The notes under the pieces were generated by a model. The model was not told the DNA's origin, made no database searches, and saw only the letters and a program-made list of their open reading frames with translations. Positions 50,898 to 59,854 of a stretch of 64,000 nucleotides of DNA are shown in pieces; within the stretch, counting starts at the first letter, position 1, and each line of letters opens with the position of its first letter. The position numbers were made by a program, and so were the translations under genes. This DNA is from an uncultured Lachnospiraceae bacterium (GTDB lineage: Bacteria; Bacillota; Clostridia; Lachnospirales; Lachnospiraceae): NCBI GenBank assembly GCA_902476265.1, contig CABSCP010000011.1, forward strand, positions 1 through 64,000, read 5' to 3'.

Positions 50898-51668
50898 ATG
50901 CAGGAAATTTTATCCGTATTTCAAAAATACTGCGGCAGCGGTTTTTATCCGCTTCTGTTTCTGGCGGCCCTCCTTTATCTGCTGGTGACGGAGAAGGACA
51001 GAAAGATCAGGATTGTGCTGCTGGAATCTTCGCTGGTGATCACGGTGCTTTTCTTTCTGCCCCTGTTTAAAACGGTGATGGATATTCTGGATGAAGGGAC
51101 TTATTACCGGATTTTGTGGCTTCTGCCCATGACCATCGTGATTGCTTATGCGGGAGTGAAGCTGATCGGCAGACATAACCGGGTCGGATTTGCGGCCCTG
51201 GCCCTGATTCTGATCCTGACAGGGCAGTATGTTTATAAAAGCGAACTGGTGACAAAGGCGCAGAATCGCTATCACATTCCCAATGTGGTCATCGCGATCT
51301 GCAATGAGATCATGCCACAGGAGGATGAGGAACGAATCTGGGCGGTATTTCCGGATGAACTGATCCAGTATGTGCGGCAGTATTCTTCCGAAATTCAGAT
51401 GCCTTACGGCCGGGAAATGCTGGTGCCGGAGTGGGGATGGAACTGGGATACCCATCCAATCTATGAGGTCATGCGGGAACCCCCGGTGGATATGGAGGCG
51501 CTTGTGCCGCTTCTGACAGAGTATCACTGCCAGTATCTGATTTTAAACCGGGCTGTGGCGGTAGAAGGAAATCCGGAGGAACAAGGACTTGTTCGGATCG
51601 CGCAGATCGAGGCGTATGACGTGTACCGGAATGAGGCCGTGGAGATTTATAAGAAGGCGGAAGAATAA
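50898..51668 (+). CDS. DUF6077-like membrane protein, C-terminal part (split gene)
   Basis: About 256 residues. AGGAGG is 6 bases before ATG 50898 (50895 is an alternative). Four to five helices (to about residue 125) are followed by an outer domain with YHIPNVVIAICNEIM and VPEWGWNWDTHPIYEVM. Read after the 49808-50887 product it completes the usual length and layout of the family, but lies in another reading frame. The good ribosome binding site suggests that it is translated. It ends before a DUF6020-like gene. Confidence 0.62.
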   Translation: MQEILSVFQKYCGSGFYPLLFLAALLYLLVTEKDRKIRIVLLESSLVITVLFFLPLFKTVMDILDEGTYYRILWLLPMTIVIAYAGVKLIGRHNRVGFAALALILILTGQYVYKSELVTKAQNRYHIPNVVIAICNEIMPQEDEERIWAVFPDELIQYVRQYSSEIQMPYGREMLVPEWGWNWDTHPIYEVMREPPVDMEALVPLLTEYHCQYLILNRAVAVEGNPEEQGLVRIAQIEAYDVYRNEAVEIYKKAEE

Positions 51669-51705
51669 AAGCGCAAGCGCCGGTTATGAGGAAGGGATAC
51701 AGAGG

Positions 51706-53640
51706 ATGGGACAAAGAACAAAAGCAGGTGATAAAACTATTTTAATCAGGAGAAAGGGGATTCTGTTTCTTGCGGCTGTCATATCGGCACTGGCAGTGGT
51801 TTTGACTCTGGGAGTGCCGGAAGTTTCGGAGGAAGGAATTAATAACCCTTCTTTTCTGCTTGTTTACGAAGTGATAGAACAATTGGAGGAAGGATTTGCG
51901 GATCAGGGATTGGTTCTCAGCCTTTTATCAGTGGCACTGTATGTCCTCTATAAAAGAGTATGGATTGATTGGAAGGTCAGCTTGATTCCGTTCAGCAGAG
52001 GAATTTCACTGATACTGGCATTTCTGTTTGCGGGGGGCGAAGCTTTTTTATACGGCGGACGTCTTTCTCTGCTGTTTTATCCGCAAGTGAACAGAATCAA
52101 AACGGTGATTCTGATGATTGGTTTTTTTACAGTTTATCTGACCGGAATCCATTATTTATATCTGCTGCTTCACAGGGAAGATGTCAAAAAGGAGCGGAAC
52201 GGTCCTTTGATACGCTTTTATCGGAAATATCCGTTTTTGAGTATATGGGCAGGGATTATGGCGGTGTGGGTGATTCACCTGCTTTTTCGTTTTCCGGGAG
52301 CCATGAGTTATGATAATTGGGATCAGTTAGCGCAATATTATGGTGTCACCACCTATTCCACATCACAACCTGTTTTCCATACCTGGCTTTTTGGCTCTTT
52401 TATCCGTTTCGGAGCCTGGCTGGGAAACTGTAATCTGGGTCTGTTTTTGTTTGTACTGTTTCAATCATTGATGATGTCCGCGGTGTTGGCATACGCCATG
52501 CTTCTGATGCGCAGATGGAAAACACCGGTTTGGCTGCGCAGTCTGACTATGGGAATCTGTTGTATTGCACCTTATTATACGGGTTATGCCGCATTTCCCA
52601 TTAAAGATTATTTGTATACGGCATTTTATCTGCTGCTGGTCTTAGGGGTTATGCAATGGCTGAAAGCGCCGGAAGATTTTTGGAAAGATCGGTGGCAGTC
52701 AATTCTATGGATTTTGTCTGCAAGTCTCATGATTCTGTTTCGCAAAAACGGCATTTATGTTTATTTGGCGGTGACATTTTTCTTTCTTATCTATGAAGCA
52801 ACGGCGTTTGTGAAAAACAGAAAGCGGAAAAGCGGGGTTAAGTCTTTTATTCCAATACTGATATGTCTGCTGCTGCCATTTCTTTTGGTGAAGGGAACGG
52901 AAACCATGATCGAAAAAGAGTATCAGGTACGCCAGGATTCCCCCAAGGAAATGTTTTCACTGCCATTTCAGCAGACCGCGCGGTATGTGAAGCAATATGG
53001 AGAGGAAATTCCGGAAGAAGAGAAGGCAGTAATTGCAAAAGTGCTGAATTATGATGCCCTGCCTGAAATTTATTCCCCATTGACGGCGGATCCGGTAAAA
53101 ACAACTTATCATGCAGAAAATACAAGGGAGGTATTGGACTATTTTAAAGTATGGATGAAGCAGTTCTTACGGCATCCGCTCTGCTATCTGGAAGCTACAT
53201 GGAACCAAAATTATTATGTCTTTGCTCCCAATGTGGATAATATTGTTTATAACAAAAATTGTTATGTGGGAGCGGAACTCTTCTGGAATAGCGAATTTTA
53301 TGACAACATCCATTTTGAAATACCGGAAGGAATGCCCGGGCTGGATCAGATCGCTGTCAGTTTTTATTCGCTGCTGACCAGGCTGCCCATAATAGGGATG
53401 CTTAACAATGTGGCCTTCTACATCATTCTCATGTTTGTTATCCTGTTCTTTATGCTGAGGGATAAAATGCATAGGGAATTGTTTGCAATGGTGCCGTTGC
53501 TGATTTCGTTCCTCTTCATACTGATGGCACCGCAAATTCAGGATCAGCCGAGGTATGCATTTCCGATCATTTATGCGATGCCGTCAGTTATTGCCTTATA
53601 TATATCTGCAGCCCAACAAAAAGAGATCATAAATACATAG
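51706..53640 (+). CDS. DUF6020-like polytopic membrane protein (copy 3 of 3)
   Basis: About 644 residues from ATG 51706; the frame is open back into the preceding gene, but GAGGAAGGG supports 51706. It shares the layout of the other two copies with divergent motifs: FPGAMSYDNWDQL, then YSTSQPVFHTWLF (the NHHPWLHT block lost its double His but keeps one), PIKDYLYTAF and DQPRYAFPIIYAMP. It is the most distant of the three. It probably has a different substrate in a GT-C-like reaction. A terminator follows directly. Confidence 0.7.
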   Translation: MGQRTKAGDKTILIRRKGILFLAAVISALAVVLTLGVPEVSEEGINNPSFLLVYEVIEQLEEGFADQGLVLSLLSVALYVLYKRVWIDWKVSLIPFSRGISLILAFLFAGGEAFLYGGRLSLLFYPQVNRIKTVILMIGFFTVYLTGIHYLYLLLHREDVKKERNGPLIRFYRKYPFLSIWAGIMAVWVIHLLFRFPGAMSYDNWDQLAQYYGVTTYSTSQPVFHTWLFGSFIRFGAWLGNCNLGLFLFVLFQSLMMSAVLAYAMLLMRRWKTPVWLRSLTMGICCIAPYYTGYAAFPIKDYLYTAFYLLLVLGVMQWLKAPEDFWKDRWQSILWILSASLMILFRKNGIYVYLAVTFFFLIYEATAFVKNRKRKSGVKSFIPILICLLLPFLLVKGTETMIEKEYQVRQDSPKEMFSLPFQQTARYVKQYGEEIPEEEKAVIAKVLNYDALPEIYSPLTADPVKTTYHAENTREVLDYFKVWMKQFLRHPLCYLEATWNQNYYVFAPNVDNIVYNKNCYVGAELFWNSEFYDNIHFEIPEGMPGLDQIAVSFYSLLTRLPIIGMLNNVAFYIILMFVILFFMLRDKMHRELFAMVPLLISFLFILMAPQIQDQPRYAFPIIYAMPSVIALYISAAQQKEIINT

Positions 53641-53653
53641 TAGAAATTAAAAA

Positions 53654-53695
53654 AACACTGTGGGATTTCTCTGATCCTACAGTGTTCTTTTTGAT
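53654..53695. terminator. rho-independent terminator, probably bidirectional
   Basis: AACACTGTGGGAT at 53654-53666 pairs with ATCCTACAGTGTT at 53674-53686 (one G-T pair) around a 7-base loop, with an A-run before and CTTTTTG after. The 53641-53858 stretch holds no gene otherwise. Confidence 0.85.
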
Positions 53696-53858
53696 AATAA
53701 AAAGTATACATTGCACCTTTTAGGAGCAGCAATAAAGAAAGCAGTTCGTCCACTCTCCAGCATCATGGTTCTGGGAAATATATCTGAAAAGTACCATTAT
53801 AATAATCATTCTAAGGAGAGAGCGAATGTGGAGCATATTTCTGCATATTACAGCAGCT

Positions 53859-54833
53859 TTATTTTTGAGAGCCATTAGAAGGGGAATACACGCTGGCAAA
53901 CCGTTTTGCTACCCGTTTCCGACCTTTTTTATTCAGATGGAATCCGTCTGTGAGACAGTCCGCATCCTCCACAGTGACCGCGCCGTAATAATTATCCACA
54001 AAGGAAACACCGTTGCTGCGGCAGGCTTCCAGCTCCCAGTTTAAATAATCCACCAGGGTGCCGTTTCCCAGATCATCCCGGTCGCCGTCCACCACCGTGC
54101 CGTCCCCGTCGGTATAAGTGCCGTAAGGGTGGGAGAGAACATAGATGCGGATATAGGGATAATGTTCCTGAATCAGCTGGATGGAAGCATTTAAAGCTCC
54201 ATAGACGCTGTTTAGGTTTTTCAGATTATTTTCATCGTACACGATGCGCTTTCCCATATAGTCCTGCAAATCATATAGAATGACTAAGGTGTCCACTTTG
54301 GATATATCCACAGACTTCAGGGTTTCCAGTGCAGCAGAGGCGGATTCAGACTCCAGATCGGGAACTACCTGATCCATCAAATCAAAATTCTGGTTGACCA
54401 GGGCGGCTGCAGTCCAGTACAGGCTCAGCCCGTCCAGGGGATAACTGCTTTCATATTCCGGATTTTTCATGGCGATGGAACTGCCGGGAAAAGCACAGTT
54501 ATAAATCGTTGCCCCGGTTTCCTTTTCCATCAGAGCAGCCAGTCCTTCTTTGCCACGGTCGTCGGAAAGAATGTCGTTTCCAAAGGCTAAAACAGTATTG
54601 ACGCCGTCATCCTCCCGGCCCTCCAACACGGCAGGATCCAGCGGAATGATATAATCCAGCAGTTCCACGTCGAATTCCGTGGTGGTTTCATTGGGGTCGA
54701 AGCCGGAGCGCTTCCCGATATTCCAGACAATCAGCCGGATGATTGTGACGAGAAAAAGAACCGCCAGCACGAGAAAAAAGATGGCATGTCCGTTGATTTT
54801 TCGATTCTTATTTTTATTCTTATCCTGTTTCAT
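53859..54833 (-). CDS. membrane-anchored SGNH-like protein
   Basis: A 324-residue protein with a basic, Asn/Lys-rich start, one helix (about 17-38) and an outer domain. Block I is unusual: VLAFGNDILSD gives G85-N86-D87 where SGNH enzymes have GDS, so a Ser nucleophile is only possible at S90. Block V is canonical (CLTDGFHLNKKG) and an IYVLSHPYG segment is present. AGGAGGAGG precedes the start. It is divergently transcribed from the SMR pair. Likely a carbohydrate esterase-type or acyl-transfer protein, but possibly inactive. Confidence 0.72.
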   Translation of the reverse strand: MKQDKNKNKNRKINGHAIFFLVLAVLFLVTIIRLIVWNIGKRSGFDPNETTTEFDVELLDYIIPLDPAVLEGREDDGVNTVLAFGNDILSDDRGKEGLAALMEKETGATIYNCAFPGSSIAMKNPEYESSYPLDGLSLYWTAAALVNQNFDLMDQVVPDLESESASAALETLKSVDISKVDTLVILYDLQDYMGKRIVYDENNLKNLNSVYGALNASIQLIQEHYPYIRIYVLSHPYGTYTDGDGTVVDGDRDDLGNGTLVDYLNWELEACRSNGVSFVDNYYGAVTVEDADCLTDGFHLNKKGRKRVAKRFASVYSPSNGSQK

Positions 54834-54865
54834 GGAAACCTCCTCCTGTTGTTGATGCTGGCCTT

Positions 54866-54894
54866 ATCTTATCATCCGGTATTCAGGCTGTCCA
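54866..54894 (-). promoter_or_regulatory. sigma-A promoter of the 53859-54833 gene
   Basis: On the minus strand TGGACA (complement of 54889-54894), a 17-base spacer and TAAGAT (complement of 54866-54871), about 33 bases before the start. Confidence 0.65.
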
Positions 54895-54966
54895 TAAATT
54901 GAGCGAAATTTCCCATAAACTTAAGAAATTCTACAGAAATTTCCGGTTCCTATCATCTTGGAAAAA

Positions 54967-54975
54967 TGCTATACT
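54967..54975 (+). promoter_or_regulatory. extended -10 promoter of the SMR pair
   Basis: TGCTATACT at 54967-54975 is a TGn-extended -10 about 47 bases before the first SMR gene. The hexamer 17 bases upstream (TTCCTA) is a weak -35. Confidence 0.5.
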
Positions 54976-55021
54976 TAGAAGATAATAGCAGGAGTCTGTC
55001 CTGTGCCATGAAGAGGTACTT

Positions 55022-55393
55022 ATGAAAAAGAAACCAAACGTGAAAGATTTTTTGATTCTCCAGGCCGTGGTGGTGGTGTATACTTTTTCCACAGTGATCG
55101 GGAAATTTGCGGCGGAATCCATGGAAAGTCAGAAGGGGATGCAGTTTTTGTTTTTGTATGCGATAGAGATCGGGGTGCTGGGCATTTATGCGATCCTATG
55201 GCAGCAGATGATTAAAAAGTTTGAACTGTCTGTGGCTTATGCCAACCGCAGTGTGGCGCTTTTGTGGTCGCTTCTTTGGGCGGTCCTTTTCTTTGGAGAG
55301 CAGGTCACACTCAAAAAAGCGGCCGGAATCGCGCTTGTGATCGCCGGAACGGCAATAGTGAACGGAGGAAAGGAGAAGGAAAATGCAATTTGA
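55022..55393 (+). CDS. SMR/EamA-type small membrane protein, subunit 1
   Basis: A 123-residue protein with four helices, the layout of the small multidrug resistance fold. The acidic residue that drives drug-proton exchange in the first helix of EmrE is absent (QAVVVVYTFSTVIGKF), which argues against a drug pump. It overlaps a second protein of the same kind by 11 bases, like ArnE and ArnF, which together flip an undecaprenyl-phosphate sugar. With several polyprenyl-phosphate sugar synthases and GT-C enzymes in the window, such a flippase is a reasonable inference. Confidence 0.75.
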   Translation: MKKKPNVKDFLILQAVVVVYTFSTVIGKFAAESMESQKGMQFLFLYAIEIGVLGIYAILWQQMIKKFELSVAYANRSVALLWSLLWAVLFFGEQVTLKKAAGIALVIAGTAIVNGGKEKENAI

Positions 55394-55724
55394 TTACCAT
55401 TATCTTTTCCTGATCGCTTCGGTTACGCTGGCATCCGTGTCTCAGGTCCTTTTAAAAAAGGGGGCTCAAAAGGAATATCCTTCTTTTTTAAGAGAATATT
55501 TGAACCCCTGGGTGATCGGCGGTTATCTGCTCCTGTTCGGATCAGTATTTTTGACCATATCAGGTCTGCGGGGGTTAAGCTATTTCAACGCCCCCGTGGT
55601 GGAATCTCTGGGGTATGTGCTTGTCCCGGTGCTCGGCGCGGTCATTTTCCATGAGAAAATGACGCTGCGCAAGTCAGTGGGAATAGGCTGCATAGTTCTT
55701 GGGATGATAGTTTTCTATATTTGA
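55383..55724 (+). CDS. SMR/EamA-type small membrane protein, subunit 2
   Basis: A 113-residue four-helix protein (FLIASVTLASVSQVLLKKG, then RGLSYFNAPVVESLGYVLVPVLGA). GGAGAAGG precedes the ATG, and the gene overlaps the first subunit. The TLASVSQVLLKKGA start is common in EamA-like half-transporters, including ArnF. It probably pairs with subunit 1. Its 3' end overlaps the convergent zinc-ribbon gene by 51 bases. Confidence 0.75.
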   Translation: MQFDYHYLFLIASVTLASVSQVLLKKGAQKEYPSFLREYLNPWVIGGYLLLFGSVFLTISGLRGLSYFNAPVVESLGYVLVPVLGAVIFHEKMTLRKSVGIGCIVLGMIVFYI

Positions 55725-55970
55725 CATGGATAGCTGCAACCATTTGGCATAGTCATACGTCTTTTTAGGAGAGACTGTGAAGGCGGCGAGTTCCTTGGGA
55801 TCGCTCAGGCGGGCCCGCAGATCGCGACGCTGCTCCTTATCAAGATTGACATATTTCATATAGGATATTTTCAGTTCGGCCAGATGGCCGCTGCAGCCGG
55901 GGCAATAATTTTTATGCCCGTTTAAAATATGGATGCGCTGACAATATTTGCAGTAGTGTATGTACATCAT
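55674..55970 (-). CDS. small zinc-ribbon protein
   Basis: A 98-residue protein. The first part has C7-x2-C10 and C23-x2-C26 (YCKYCQ, YCPGCSG), a zinc ribbon. The rest is helical and basic, with YMKYVNLDKEQRRDLRARLS and a YDYAKWLQLSMSNIE segment. AAGGAAA precedes the double ATG at 55970/55967. I know no function. It is convergent with subunit 2 of the SMR pair and overlaps it, with no terminator between. Confidence 0.7.
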   Translation of the reverse strand: MMYIHYCKYCQRIHILNGHKNYCPGCSGHLAELKISYMKYVNLDKEQRRDLRARLSDPKELAAFTVSPKKTYDYAKWLQLSMSNIENYHPKNYAAYSH

Positions 55971-56145
55971 AGGATGCGTTTCCTTTCTTTGCGGCAGGCG
56001 CCGACAGAATGTGGCAGTTGTCTATGCCGTCCGATGTGTTTTATGAAATGATTGTGTCATGAAACGTAACAATGTGCAAGAAAAAGCGTTCGACAAAAAA
56101 CAGCATTGATGCAGAAACGGGGATCCGTTTTAAGGAGGGAAGCCT

Positions 56146-59100
56146 GTGAAAAAAGAACAGGTGACGACAAAAAAAAGAAAAGGAAACAGCAGCGGCAGAA
56201 AAAGGGCTGAACAGGGGAAAAAGCCCGTGAAAAGGCTGGTTACAGGAACTACGGAGATCCTGGACTTCAATTTGGAAGAGGAATTATCCAGACCCGGAAA
56301 GCCGGTGAAAAAAGAAAAGCCTACTGCGGCAAAAAAGCCTTTGAGGGAGCGTTCAAAAGCGCCGAAAAAGTCGAAAAGTGCGCCCGAAGCTTATGGCGGT
56401 TCTATGCCGAAAAAGCCGGTTTCTGTCGGTCAGGATACACTGGAGCTTTTGGATGTGGAAGAAATCCTTGCAAAAAAGAAACAAAAGAAAGCGCCCGGAC
56501 GGAAGGAAAGTTATTTGGATTTTGTGCCTCAGAAAAAAACATCCGCTTCCCGAACCGTCACAGCGAAGGCGAAGAAGCCGGGAGCCAAAAAGAAAAAGAG
56601 AGGCGGATTTTTTGAAGATTTCAGCGCCATGGATGCCGTGATTGGTCTCACCGGGGTTTTGGTTTTGTTTGCGGCTGTGATGGCTATGGGCGTATACAGC
56701 AGCGCCAACACCCTCAAAGAACAGGTTGCAGCAATGGCAGAAGTAGGCCAGCAGATGGAGGAAATCGGCATTGCGGGAGAGGGCATTTTTACCGCCATCG
56801 CCGATGCCAAAGCAGCGGGACTGGAAGCGGCGCAGCTGCCGGTGGAAGAAGAAAACGGAACCGGCGGCGAATATGAAGAAAAAGAGCTGACCAGGGAAAT
56901 GAACGTGAGCTTAAAGCTCACGTCGGTTCAAAAGGATTTAAAGATAAAATTTACCAATAAAAAATCCGGTAAACTGATCGGCAATCAACCCTTTGCGGTG
57001 AGTGTGGACGGCCCGGAAAAAATGACGCTGAAAGACGATGATGAGGACGGGATCATCTATGTCAAAAGCATCACCCCGGGAGAATATTCCGTCACCATTA
57101 CAGAACCGGCGGAAATTGACGGGAATCAGGCTGCAGGAATCAAAGGGATTGTGACGGTAAAAGATAAAATCGAATATAAAAAGATTGACGTCACGGATGA
57201 GGTGAAAAAAGAATCGGAGATCAATGCCGCAAAAGAGGATACGGCGGTTGCCAACCAGGTGGAATCTGTTCTGACGGATACGGTGGAGTGGGTGGAATCC
57301 ACGAAAACCCCGCTGGAGGAAGGAAACAGTGAGACCTATGAAGAAGTAAAAAAGAAAGATATTCCGGACCCTTCGGCGAAGGCTTTACTGGATATGATCT
57401 GGACTGCGGATACGAAAAACGGGGCATACCTGTCTGAGAATACGGTGAAACTGGCGGAAAATGCCGCTTTTTTCCGGGAAACAGGCGTGAAAAAACTGGT
57501 AAAAGGAGTGTTCTTCAGCCAGGATGGGGCGGAAACGGAAGCCCCTTGCGGTGGGGCAGCCCGCACGGAGGCAACACAGCAGGAGTCTTCCGAGTCCTCC
57601 GAACAGGAGCCCTCTTCGGAAGAGCCGTCCACGGCGGAACCCACCCGGCCCCCGGAGCCGTCAGAATCCTCCGAACCGTCGGAACCTTCCGAGCCCGAAC
57701 CGCCGAAAGGGGAAGTGACGGGTGTACGGATTTCGGGCGGCACGGAATATACCGTGGGAGATCAGGTGAAACTGAGAGCAGAGGTGGAAACCAGCGGGGA
57801 GATTTCCCTGTCTGAGGAAGATTATCAATGGAGCGGTGACCGCAGCGGCACAGGGAAAGAGTTGACCTTCCAGGTAGAAAAAGAAGGCAGCATTTCGATC
57901 AGGCTGGAAGTAAAAGGAAAGACCGCTTCTACTTCCGTAACGGTGAAGGCAAAACCGGGAGAAGTGACGGGCGTATCCGTTACGGCAGATCCGGCCCGTG
58001 TGGAGGCGGGAAAGAGCGTCACTCTCAAGGCATCGGTTTCCATGTCTGACGGCAGCAGTTACGGAGGGAACATAGAGTGGTCGGCAGACAGAAACGGACA
58101 GCTGTCAGGCAGCGGGACCAGCGTGACGCTGACGGACACTGTCCCGGAAACGGTGACGGTCAAAGCCAGAGCAGGCGGGAAGGAAAGCAGCATTACGGTG
58201 GAATTTTATCCGGCCGATAAAAAAGTGACTTCCATCCGTATTCCCGAACAGGTTTCGGTGGTCACAGGCGGGACTGCAGGACTGTCTTTGGAAATCCAGC
58301 CCGGCGATGCGAAGGACAAGAGTGTAGAGTGGAAAGTGACCGAAGGAGGCGACAAGGCTTCCGTGGACCAAAACGGTACGGTGAAAGGCTTAAAGGCCGG
58401 GACTGCGAAGGTGCAGGCGACGGCAAAGGATGGCAGTAGTATTTCCAGTAATGTGTGTACGGTGAAGGTCAGCGATGACATCAGCATCAGTATCAAAGAA
58501 ACGAAAAGCATCATGACCGGAGAAGAAAGGCAGCTGGAGTACAGCACCACCGGAGAAATCGATTCCATCAAATGGAGCAGCGCGGATACAAAGATCGCTT
58601 CTGTGGATGAGAGCAGCGGCAAAGTGAAGGGTATTTCTTACGGCCGCACTACAATTACCGCCAAGGTCAAAGGGAAGAACGGAAAAGAAGCCAGCGCCAC
58701 CGTGAATGTGAAGATCAATTCTTACGATGTGGATGAAATAAAGCTGGATCCCGAAAAAATGACCATCAAGGCGGAGGAGAAGAAAACCATCAAAGCGAAG
58801 GTTTCCTCAAAGGGCAGCAAAGCCGTGGAATGGAAGAGTAAGGACGAGTCCATCGCCAAAATAGTGGAAAGTAAGGACGATTCCTGTGTGATTCAGGGGA
58901 TCAAGCCCGGAAAAGTATCCGTCATCGCAACCAGCAAAGAGGATAAAGAAAAGACGGCATCCTGCGAAGTGACGGTGACGGTGAAAGACGGATCGGCGCC
59001 GCTGAAGGATAAGGACGGCAACCAGCTTTATTATAAGGACGGGGACGAATACAAGGCGGCCACTGTGGATGATTATTATAAATATGACGTGTTTTACCGG

Positions 59101-59847
59101 AAAAAGGATACCACAAAATATAAATACACCGGCTGGCAGACCATAGACGGTAAGCGGTATTATTTCGATAAGAACGGGAATCCTGTGACCGGCGACCAGA
59201 TCATCCAGGGAATGAAGTATACCTTCAACAGCGACGGCAGCCTGCAGGTGAACGGGGTCATGGGCATCGATGTTTCCAAACACAACGGCGCCATAGACTG
59301 GAATGCGGTAAAAAATGCAGGGGTGAATTTTGTCATCATTCGGTGTGGGTACCGCGGATCCGCCACAGGAGTGCTGGTGGAGGATCAGACATTCCGGACC
59401 AATATTCAGGGCGCTTCTGCAGCGGGACTGAAGGTGGGTATTTATTTCTTCAGTCAGGCGGTAAACGAAGTGGAGGCGGTGGAAGAGGCTTCCCTGGTTT
59501 TGGATCTGATTAAAAAATATAAGATCACCTATCCCGTTTTTATGGATGTGGAAAGTGCCAACGGCAGGGCGGACGGCCTGGATGCCGGCGCCAGAACACA
59601 GGTCATCAGCGCTTTTTGTAAAACGATCATAGACAGCGGCTATACGGCCGGAGTATATGCAAATAAAACCTGGCTGGGCAGCAAGATGAATGTGGGAGCT
59701 CTGGGAGGCTATAAGATCTGGCTGGCACAGTATGCCGCTGCGCCGACCTATAGCGGCCGTTACGAAATGTGGCAGTATTCATCCAAGGGAAGCATTCCGG
59801 GAATTTCCGGAAATGTGGATTTAAACATCAGTTATATGAGCTATTAA
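56146..59847 (+). CDS. membrane-anchored GH25 lysozyme with Ig-like repeats
   Basis: A 1233-residue protein starting with GTG (AAGGAGGG 6 bases before). Residues 1 to about 160 are a Lys/Arg-rich cytoplasmic tail with no signal peptide; about 165-185 form one membrane helix, so it is a type II anchored protein. Outside come a possible beta-sandwich (about 245-330), a Glu/Pro/Ser-rich linker (about 485-520), about five Big_2-like Ig repeats (starting near 522, 605, 692, 778 and 863), a cell-wall-binding-type repeat (GWQTIDGKRYYFDKNGNP, about 995) and a GH25 domain (about 1039-1233). GH25 residues are the first Asp in MGIDVSKHNG and D-x-E in VFMDVESAN. It should cut peptidoglycan between MurNAc and GlcNAc in wall remodelling. 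Confidence 0.9.
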   Translation: MKKEQVTTKKRKGNSSGRKRAEQGKKPVKRLVTGTTEILDFNLEEELSRPGKPVKKEKPTAAKKPLRERSKAPKKSKSAPEAYGGSMPKKPVSVGQDTLELLDVEEILAKKKQKKAPGRKESYLDFVPQKKTSASRTVTAKAKKPGAKKKKRGGFFEDFSAMDAVIGLTGVLVLFAAVMAMGVYSSANTLKEQVAAMAEVGQQMEEIGIAGEGIFTAIADAKAAGLEAAQLPVEEENGTGGEYEEKELTREMNVSLKLTSVQKDLKIKFTNKKSGKLIGNQPFAVSVDGPEKMTLKDDDEDGIIYVKSITPGEYSVTITEPAEIDGNQAAGIKGIVTVKDKIEYKKIDVTDEVKKESEINAAKEDTAVANQVESVLTDTVEWVESTKTPLEEGNSETYEEVKKKDIPDPSAKALLDMIWTADTKNGAYLSENTVKLAENAAFFRETGVKKLVKGVFFSQDGAETEAPCGGAARTEATQQESSESSEQEPSSEEPSTAEPTRPPEPSESSEPSEPSEPEPPKGEVTGVRISGGTEYTVGDQVKLRAEVETSGEISLSEEDYQWSGDRSGTGKELTFQVEKEGSISIRLEVKGKTASTSVTVKAKPGEVTGVSVTADPARVEAGKSVTLKASVSMSDGSSYGGNIEWSADRNGQLSGSGTSVTLTDTVPETVTVKARAGGKESSITVEFYPADKKVTSIRIPEQVSVVTGGTAGLSLEIQPGDAKDKSVEWKVTEGGDKASVDQNGTVKGLKAGTAKVQATAKDGSSISSNVCTVKVSDDISISIKETKSIMTGEERQLEYSTTGEIDSIKWSSADTKIASVDESSGKVKGISYGRTTITAKVKGKNGKEASATVNVKINSYDVDEIKLDPEKMTIKAEEKKTIKAKVSSKGSKAVEWKSKDESIAKIVESKDDSCVIQGIKPGKVSVIATSKEDKEKTASCEVTVTVKDGSAPLKDKDGNQLYYKDGDEYKAATVDDYYKYDVFYRKKDTTKYKYTGWQTIDGKRYYFDKNGNPVTGDQIIQGMKYTFNSDGSLQVNGVMGIDVSKHNGAIDWNAVKNAGVNFVIIRCGYRGSATGVLVEDQTFRTNIQGASAAGLKVGIYFFSQAVNEVEAVEEASLVLDLIKKYKITYPVFMDVESANGRADGLDAGARTQVISAFCKTIIDSGYTAGVYANKTWLGSKMNVGALGGYKIWLAQYAAAPTYSGRYEMWQYSSKGSIPGISGNVDLNISYMSY

Positions 59848-59854
59848 TTCCGGG

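Noticed and set aside
53826..54044. Plus-strand frame with AAGGAGAG and an upstream TATAAT, overlapping the end of the SGNH-like gene
   Set aside because: The start signals are attractive, but the 72-residue product has no hydrophobic or domain pattern of a real protein and runs antisense through the conserved block V of the SGNH-like gene.
54905..54950. Short direct repeat GAAATTTCC upstream of the SMR pair
   Set aside because: Only two 9-base copies in an AT-rich spacer, not placed sensibly relative to either promoter.
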